A stretch of DNA of 64,000 nucleotides. Origin: Gordionus sp. m RMFG-2023. Taxonomy: Eukaryota; Nematomorpha; Gordioida; Chordodea; Parachordodidae. The first letter of the stretch is position 1. Every line of letters begins with the position of its first letter. Below the pieces are notes generated by a model. The model ran no database searches and was not told the origin of the DNA. It worked only from the letters and a program-made list of their open reading frames with translations. Location: the NCBI RefSeq assembly GCF_954871325.1, contig NC_088776.1:58738954-58802953 (forward strand), written 5' to 3'. A program made the translations under genes and the position numbers. Below, piece by piece: positions 38,200 through 64,000 of the stretch.

Positions 38200-38450
38200 A
38201 AGGTTTTATGTAAGTTGTTGTGAGAAGCTGTACATGCCTATGACTAGAGCAATGAAAGTGACATACTCGAAGCTAAAAATTGGAAAGACGGAGATGAGAA
38301 TGTGTATGGGTATCCTTGAGAGAAGCAAGAAATTTCCAGCTGGGAAGAAATTAATTTAAATGGTTCGGGCATTTTGAACGAAAGATGATTGGGAAAAGAA
38401 ATGCACCTTGATATAAGTAATGGGAATCAAGGCAGTCATTACATATGGCA
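38200..38450 (+). pseudogene. LINE-like reverse transcriptase C-terminal debris
   Basis: Frames here read MTRAMKVTYSKLKIGKTEMR, MCMGILERSK and, after a stop, FKWFGHFERKMIGKRNA. The last matches the (L/K)WFGHV.R pattern found downstream of the RT in many non-LTR retrotransposons. Stops interrupt it, so it is an old fragment; its clade cannot be told. Confidence 0.4.
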
Positions 38451-39117
38451 TGATGAGAATAATGGATTCTTACAAATAGAGAGGGGAAATTGGCTTATCC
38501 TGGTAAAATTTGGAAAATCGCTAAACTAAGATGAAAAAAGATATCATATATATAATTCTATATAAAAAAAAAATTACATCTTATTTACTGTTAAATTCCA
38601 TTTCTTTATTTTTTATTAAGACAACAAAGTATTCTTCGGTCAGTTTTTAATTTAAAATTTACAATGTCAAAAAATCATTTGATAGAAATCATTATAATTT
38701 TTTGGTGAGTTGTTGATTAATTTTCAAGATTTTAATTGATTGACTTAGGCAAAATTTAGAATAAATGGGCAGTTTAAATAGGACTCCTTTGAATTCTTTT
38801 TATTGACTTTAGGATTTAACATGTGTATTTTAATCAACTGAAAATATTTAGGTAAGCGTCAAATGTTGTGGATAAAAAAATTATTTATATAATCTTAATT
38901 TAAATAAGCTTCTGATATATAAATATATATAGAATAAACAAGTCATTAAAGAATTAAATTTACTGGAAAAATTAATTATAATATTTTAAATATATTATTT
39001 AATTTTTTTTTTAATAATTAGAAATCGATAATATTTTATTTCGCATGGTGGTGTATTTTTCTTTTAAAAAAAAATTTCCATTTTTAAAAAAAATAATTTG
39101 TTTGAAATGAATTTGGG

Positions 39118-39748
39118 TAGTGTTGTTAAACGGGTCGATTTGAGCCGATTTTTAAAAACGGCTAACTCGATATTTTAGACAGAAAAATATTGCTTAAGCC
39201 TCGAGATTTCGTTATTAGATGTCTGACGCAAATAAAGACTAATAGCGCTAAGAATAAGAATATGTAAGTCTGGTTTCGTTTGCTTTAGAAATAAATAATA
39301 ATGATATCTCCAAATAATAATAATAATGTGATTAAATTTATTCTTTTATTAGTGTTTAAATAAAACGCAAATATATATATATATCAAGTCGTTAAAAAAG
39401 TAATTTTTATTAACAAGTAAAATTATCGCGTTCTTTTTTAAATCAAAAACTTCAAATATATATATATATCTAGTTAATCAATTTAAGGTAAATCAATTGA
39501 TGGTTTCAGGCTTCGTATGTAGAAATAAAATAATATATTATTTAGTGAATGTTTTTGTATATGTAAATAGTCATAGTTTAAGGCTTCAATTAACTTTGTA
39601 TATTATGATATTAAATTATATTATACAACAATGTCCGAACCTTTGTATCATCTATGAGCAAAATCTTTAGGCTTGCACAATATTTTTCTGAATAAAACAT
39701 TGAGTAAGCCCTTTTTTAAAAATCGGCTCAAATTGAGCCGTTTTACTA
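39118..39748. mobile_element. hAT-like MITE split by about 400 bp of other DNA
   Basis: Left half 39118-39230 (TAGTGTTGTTAAACGGGTC ... GCCTCGAGATTTCG) and right half about 39633-39748 (CCGAACCTTTGTATC ... AAATTGAGCCGTTTTACTA). Perfect 8-bp flanks AATTTGGG at 39110-39117 and 39749-39756 show it inserted as one unit before being interrupted. Confidence 0.85.
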
Positions 39749-39779
39749 AATTTGGGGTTAGGGTTAGAAGGATTGTCAG

Positions 39780-39927
39780 TAGTGTTGTTATACGCTTCGA
39801 TTTTTAAAAACGGCTAATCCAATATATCTGCCATTTATGAGCGAAATCTCCAGGCTTGCGTAATATTTTTAGGGCTAAAATAGTCGGGTTAGCCGTTTTT
39901 AAAAATGTAGCGTTTTTAACAACACTA
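39780..39927. mobile_element. hAT-like MITE, internally shortened
   Basis: TAGTGTTGTTATACGC ... CGTTTTTAACAACACTA. Flanks ATTGTCAG and GTTGCCAG match at 6 of 8 bases. Confidence 0.75.
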
Positions 39928-40053
39928 GTTGCCAGATATGGGGTAGGATTGATATAATTTTTTTTTTAAAAAACCAATAAATTGCGCCTTGTTTGGAGAT
40001 TTTTATACCCGATTCAGTTGATTATAAACCTTTAATGTTTTTGGCGGCGGGTA

Positions 40054-40217
40054 TTAAATATTAATTTCTACCTTAGAGATATGACAGGAGGTTATATTGT
40101 CCATAAAAAATTGAAACGCTATAGAAAAAAATAAGACTTTGCAATTTTTTCGAATTGTTTAAAACGTAGTTATATTTATTTTTAAAATATATCTCTAAGG
40201 TAGAAATTAATATTTAA
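40054..40217. mobile_element. 164-bp element with perfect 29-bp inverted repeats
   Basis: Arms 40054-40082 and 40189-40217 are exact reverse complements (outer end TTAAATATTAATTTCTACC). Both outer ends are TTAA, so the arms could include a TTAA target duplication. No second copy seen in the window. Confidence 0.6.
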
Positions 40218-41337
40218 GAAAAAAGAAATCTTTTTTTTTTTAAAAAAAATAAAAATTTAAAAAAATTATAAAAAACATCCGGGGTATCTATTATCCATAC
40301 GCATCGCGTGTCATAGCGCTTAAAAAAATTTATATAAAAATGTTAATTCTAAGTAAATAAATATAAAAATATATTGCCAAATATGTAAAATTTATTAGGC
40401 TCATCTATATTTTATGTATCACCCGGAAATTGTCACTTTAAACTGTCATATAATTTACAAAAAAAATAAGTAGTCAATCATCTTCATAATGTCATTAATA
40501 ACCCTAGACAAACTAGTGGCTTCTAATGTTTTTAATAAATATAAGTTGAATTTTTTTATTTATTCAAAAATAATCCCTGCTTAAAAATGGCTAATACCTA
40601 CCCCACCAAAACCTTTCTTAAAATTATTTTCTTTTATACTATTTGTATAATATAAAAAAAAACATTTGAATGACACCCTTATGGGTTAAATATTATAATA
40701 TTTTATTTTCTTATTCCGATTATTTTGAATATATTTTGCATTAAAATATTCGATTAAAATGAGACATAATTTAACAAGAAACCAATAAGTTTAATAAATA
40801 TAGATTCCTCCCTAATTCTTTTATATTTATTCCCCTAATTTTTAGCGTCCTTGGAAACCCCGGTCCCCAATCCCTAAAGTTCTTAAATCAATTGGGTAGA
40901 AGAATTTCGTTAAGGACAGGGGTCAAAAACGAGTCCCTATCTCTTAAACAAAAAGTCCAATTTGAAATCCTAAAGGGGAACTACAAATGTTTCTTCGAAA
41001 CACTCCCATTTCCCTCCTAGTTTATCAAATATAGTTATTTATTATATATTAAAAACTGTTTTGTTAATTTCATTTATATTTTACATCGCAACTATATTTA
41101 GAATTTAACCACAAAAAAAATATTTTTCGTTATAATTAAACAATTATGTTTTAAATATTTAATATATATATATATATATTTTTTTTCTCGATTATGTATA
41201 TCATATTATGTTCAAAAAAATTATACGATTATAATAATGATAAAATTAATTTATATATCGAGTATATATATTTTAGAAGACCTGAGAAATCTGAACTCGA
41301 TTTAAACAGAATTTTATAAATAATTCATAAACCTTGA

Positions 41338-42175
41338 TAGTATTGTATAAATGGCTCGATTTTTAAAGACTAAAACTAATCCAATATATTAGCTAAAAAT
41401 TATTTACGCATCCCTGATGATTTTGCTCATAGTCACAGATACAAAAGTTTTGAAGTTGAGCACCTGAGAAGAGAAGAGAAGAGAAGAGAAGAGAAGAGAA
41501 GAGAAGAGAAGAGAAGAGAAGAGAAGAGAAGAGAAGAGAAGAGAAGAGAAGAGAAGAGAAGAGAAGAGAAGAGAAGAGAAGAGAAGAGAAGAGAAGAGAA
41601 GAGAAGAGAAGAGAAGAGAAGAGAAGAGAAGAGAAGAGAAGAGAAGAGAAGAGAAGAGAAGAGAAGAGAAGAGAAGAGAAGAGAAGAGAAGAGAGAGAAG
41701 AGAAGAGAAGAGAAAGGAAAGGAAAGGAAAGGAAAGGAAAGGAAAGGAAAGGAAAGGAAAGGAAAAGAAAGGAAAGGAAAGGAAAGGAAAGGAAAGGAAA
41801 GGAAAGGAAAGGAAAGGAAAGGAAAGGAAAGGAAAGGAAAGGAAAGGAAAGGAAAGGAAAGGAAAGGAAAGGAAAGGAAAGGAAAGGAAAGGAAAGGAAA
41901 GGAAAGGAAAGGAAAGGAAAGGAAAGGAAAGGAAAGGAAAGGAAAGGAAAGGAAAGGAAAGGAAAGGAAAGGAAAGGAACAGGAAAGGAAATTAACAAAA
42001 TTTCGGGGCTTGCGGTAATATTATTTTGGCTAAAATCTTAATTTAGGATCGGCTAAGTCTTGTGATTTTGCTCATAGTTCATAGATAGAAAGATTTGGAG
42101 TTGGACATCTATTAAAAAAATTTTGAGGCCTGCGATAATAGTATTTTGGCGAAATCGAGACGTTTAACAGCACTA
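41338..42175. mobile_element. hAT-like MITE swollen by a satellite array
   Basis: Left end TAGTATTGTATAAATGGCTC with core GATTTTGCTCATAG; right end GAGACGTTTAACAGCACTA. The right part appears duplicated (a second GATTTTGCTCATAG at 42064). The loop holds the array at 41466-41990. Confidence 0.6.
41466..41990. repeat. compound (GAAGA)n-(GGAAA)n satellite
   Basis: About 245 bp of GAAGA followed directly by about 280 bp of GGAAA, purine-only on this strand. The 201-codon minus-strand frame is an artefact. Confidence 0.97.
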
Positions 42176-43309
42176 TAACTGCAGTATTATTTGCCGTTAA
42201 CTCCATGTATTTGCACTTGCTGGAATTTTTTTTTTATAATAAAGAGCTTTAACTTATTATATATTTTTTTTTTCTATATTTTATAATAGAAACTTATCTA
42301 ATTTTTTTTTTTTAATCGACTTGAACTTTTACTATTTATTTATTTTACTATGCTGTAATTTAGAAGTATATATAAAATATGGTTGTAATTTTGAAGTATA
42401 TACAAAAATATGCTTGTATTTTGGTATTCTTCGCCGCGAATTCGCGCTAATTGTGAATTTAGGGTAATATTTTATGAATACCGTTTGTTAATAATAAAAT
42501 AATTTCCCATATTGATTAATTTTCTGTCCAAAAAAAAAAAATTCATAGCCTTTTTATTGAACGAGATGTGCCTTCATTATAGAGGTCGCCTCGGCCCAAA
42601 CCGACCCGGTAAAATTTTTATAGCGTATTTTGGCCCGGCCTGAAATTATTTTTACTCGATCCGATTCCTATAAAAAATATTTTTGTATAACTTATCCGAC
42701 CCGACCCGAAAATATTTTTCCTCCGAATAAATAATTAAAGTTTTTTTTTTAAAATGGGACAAAAACTTAGATTCCAGGTTAGGCTAGAGATATTGTTTAA
42801 ATTTTATTATATAATATCCTAATAATATAACTTTTTTTTAAAAATCTGACTTAAAATTTAATTTAGTTTTATAAATATTTCTAAACCTCTCTTCACACAC
42901 CCCATAGTCAATGACAATATTACCCGCTACCCTCCTTTTACTCCCTATCCACTTCTACCCACACCCCTCAAAAAAACCCTTATCTCCTAACCTTAAATCA
43001 CAATGACGATTTTGTGTCATACCTCTCCCCCCCTTGGCAAAGGCGCCTGGTAAATTTTCATTTTTAACCAAAATGCGAAAAAGGAAACGCGGAAATAGTG
43101 ATGGAATTATTTTTTTTACACGCCTAAATACGAATACATATATATTTGTAACAAAATCGTAGAGTTTTGACTGGTTTAAAAAAAATAAAATATAAGCGAT
43201 CAACATACGTGAATTAAATTAGATATTATATTTATTTATCCCCCCCACTCCACTTCTCTGTTCCCTTTTGGGATATGGAAATCCTTTTTGGGATTTCTAA
43301 ATCTTCACT
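42176..43309. other. intergenic stretch, no gene seen
   Basis: GACCCGGTAAAATTTTT-like patches at 42590-42730 resemble those at 35940 and 53100. No supported frame. Confidence 0.45.
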
Positions 43310-43560
43310 CGAAATATTAAAATTTTTGAAAAAGCCGATTTAACCCATAAATGCACTCCAACATGTGTTAAGAGTATGCCTACCCTATAAATTTTAGATA
43401 ATTTTATTTATAGAAGAAAATAAAATTCATATAAAAATTCATCTTAATGAACGAGTAGTTTATAAAGTTCGCGACAAAATTGTTTGAAATTCATTTTTAA
43501 AATACATTTACGGTCCATACTTTCAAAATTTAAAAAAATTCTCTTAATAAGTGATATGAT
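43310..43560. repeat. inverted-repeat family B, shortened copy
   Basis: CATAAATGCACTCCAACATGT and CCTACCCTATAAATTTTAG at the left, GTTCGCGACAAAATTGTTTG and AATACATTTACGG at the right. Confidence 0.5.
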
Positions 43561-43716
43561 ATAAAATAGAGAGATTCTGAATGCATAATATACTGTATGC
43601 TTCTTTTGCAATAAATTTAATGAATGAAAAGGCAAATTAATAAATTATAAAATAAAATGAGTGGATCCTATATAGCGCGGAATCATCTACGATGCAATCT
43701 TTTCCGTCGTGGTTGC

Positions 43717-44071
43717 TAGGTTAATGATAGGTATTACCTTGAGGTAGTACCTATCAAATTTGAAATTTTGTTTATTTTCCATTTGGATAGGTTACTACCA
43801 AATTTATTTATAATATATTATATATAAAAAATCGTGAATTTTGAAATGCGTCTACGCGTCGCTTACCAATCCGATGGTTTAGGGTTCTAATCCCAGCCAA
43901 GATCTTGTTTTTTATTTCTTAATCCAACTTGGTGGTCCCGTCCTTGGGGAGGGGGGCGATATAAAGGAGGCCTAACTTGACCACGTGATTCCGTTAAGTA
44001 ATAAGGGTCTTATTTACATTTTAATAAATTTTGGTCGGTATTTTGACTTGGTAATATCTATCATTAACCTA
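43717..44071. mobile_element. 355-bp TIR element with nested hairpin
   Basis: Terminal repeats TAGGTTAATGATAGGTATTA-CC and its reverse complement (22 bp, one mismatch) are flanked by GTTGC on both sides (43712-43716, 44072-44076), a 5-bp target duplication. Inside the left end a second inverted repeat pairs 43743-43761 with 43781-43800. The interior contains GGGTTCTAATCCC, close to a tRNA B box. Non-coding. Superfamily not recognised. Confidence 0.7.
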
Positions 44072-44076
44072 GTTGC

Positions 44077-45240
44077 TAACTCACCCCCCTCCTCTTTCCC
44101 TTTTCCGGAAAAGAGCTCACATACTTAGGATCTTATTTTTCTTTCAACAATTTTTTTTTTTGATTATTTTATTTATTTTTAAAACTTTTTTAGATATCGA
44201 TTTTTTTTTTTTTTTAAATTTAAAAAAATAATAAAAACGTTAATGTAATATCATCATAATAGTATTTAAGTACATTATTATTATTTCTTATTCTGTGTTA
44301 TAATGCATAATTATTATATTATCTTAAATCTGTAATTCTAAAAAAATAAAACACAATAAAAAAAACTTATAGTGGTATTATCATGGTATTTAATAGAAAA
44401 TCATTTATTATTTTTTTAATCTTTGACAAAACCTCAAATTCATTTTTTTTAATGTTTTTAAAAATAATAATATTTTCTATCTACTGCTTATTATTTTATA
44501 AATTCGATTGATTTTTAATAACTGATCTTACGCAAGCCTGAAGATTTTACTCTCATAGATGGAAGAAAGGTCTAGACACATATTATGGCAATCTCGAGGA
44601 CTTGGGTAATATGGGGATGAAAACTTTGCCTAAACTTTCGAATGATAAAAAAATTTATACTTTATTTTTCCTATCTTATATTGACCCCGAATTAGTAAAT
44701 TATTCGATTCATTTTGAAAGAAACGAATACGGATAATTCGTTATTCGATCCGGTTATTCGTTTTATTTTATAGGGGTATGCGAAGGGCGCGTTCCAATTA
44801 TCCGTGTGTTACATATTATAATATATATATTATTTTTTTTTCTTTTAAAAAAGAGAAAGCAGAGCAAATCGTGATATTTTTTGAAAAAATGCATTATTAA
44901 TAATGTATTTAAAAAAAAATTAATTTTGAGATCGGGAGAAGATTTTTAAAAAAAAATTTAATGAGATTATAATTTCATTTTCCCTCTTAACTCTTAAGTG
45001 ATTTGAATTTTTTTTGTTAAATTTATCATTTTTTTTAAAAAAAAGATTGATATCGATATTTTTTTTAAAAGATTCTCAATATCCAATCAAAAATACAAAT
45101 CCAGATCGAAATCGGACCCAAAAATGATTTAAATTGATGATAAATAAACCCTTAAATTAGATATAAAACTTTAATTTTTTTATATTTTTTATATAAAAAA
45201 AATTCCTACAAAGAAAGACTAAAAAATAAATAAATAAATA
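44077..45240. other. AT-rich upstream region of the cyclase gene
   Basis: Holds an internal MITE fragment at 44530-44615 (CGCAAGCCTGAAGATTTTAC) and long A/T tracts. No core promoter element can be picked with confidence. Confidence 0.4.
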
Positions 45241-63821
<18,581 letters not shown>

Positions 63822-64000
63822 GTTTTAAAGAGATATTACATTATTTACACTAGACGGCATAATTTATTTTTAAAAATGTCACCACGTAAATTTGTAGGGT
63901 ATTTTTAAAGGTTTTATCGATTGAACAAATTAACGCTCAATATTCAAATATAAAATAAAAATGCTATCTAGGTTTTTAGGTGTTAGAACATATGCTGAAA

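Noticed and set aside
39752-39768. Telomere-like GGGGTTAGGGTTAG
   Set aside because: Only about two units, overlapping a MITE target duplication; chance is likely.
43875-43900. tRNA gene around GGGTTCTAATCCC
   Set aside because: B-box-like only; no acceptor stem, D arm or anticodon arm can be paired around it.

Overview
The window is very AT-rich nuclear DNA of a metazoan. It shows multi-exon genes with GT-AG introns, a membrane adenylyl cyclase, a C-type-lectin-like domain, animal-type DNA transposons and a Ty3/gypsy element. Short (41-46 bp) introns also interrupt a PIF/Harbinger transposase. Coding exons are visibly less AT-rich than the DNA around them. I cannot name the species; an invertebrate with a large, repeat-filled genome fits best. 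Layout: (1) 1-4.8 kb holds the 3' part of a plus-strand gene with five phase-compatible exons. It starts with the first half of a C-type-lectin-like fold and ends in a long Gly/Asn/Ser/Pro-rich tail and a poly(A) signal. (2) 4.8-25 kb is gene-poor. It holds simple-sequence arrays, a degraded PIF/Harbinger transposase (10.5-11.5 kb), many copies of a short hAT-like MITE, and copies of a longer inverted-repeat family. (3) 25.0-32.1 kb is a Ty3/gypsy-type LTR element with near-identical LTRs and a 5-bp target duplication; it is a young but apparently broken copy. (4) 32-45 kb is again repeats: LINE-like debris, a perfect 29-bp inverted-repeat element, a 355-bp TIR element, and a MITE swollen by about 525 bp of GAAGA/GGAAA satellite. 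(5) 45.2-64 kb is one plus-strand gene, an adenylyl cyclase of the AC2/4/7 (insect Ac76E) type. Eighteen exons are visible, running from the N-terminus through both membrane cassettes, all of C1a and the start of C2; the gene continues past the window. The strongest non-genic signal is the MITE family. It is imperfectly palindromic, carries 8-bp target duplications at several loci, is scattered through the cyclase introns, and at two loci hosts a purine microsatellite in its loop. I found no tRNA, rRNA, CRISPR array or bacterial-type operon. All exon calls are from reading frames, splice dinucleotides and phase bookkeeping; no search was run.
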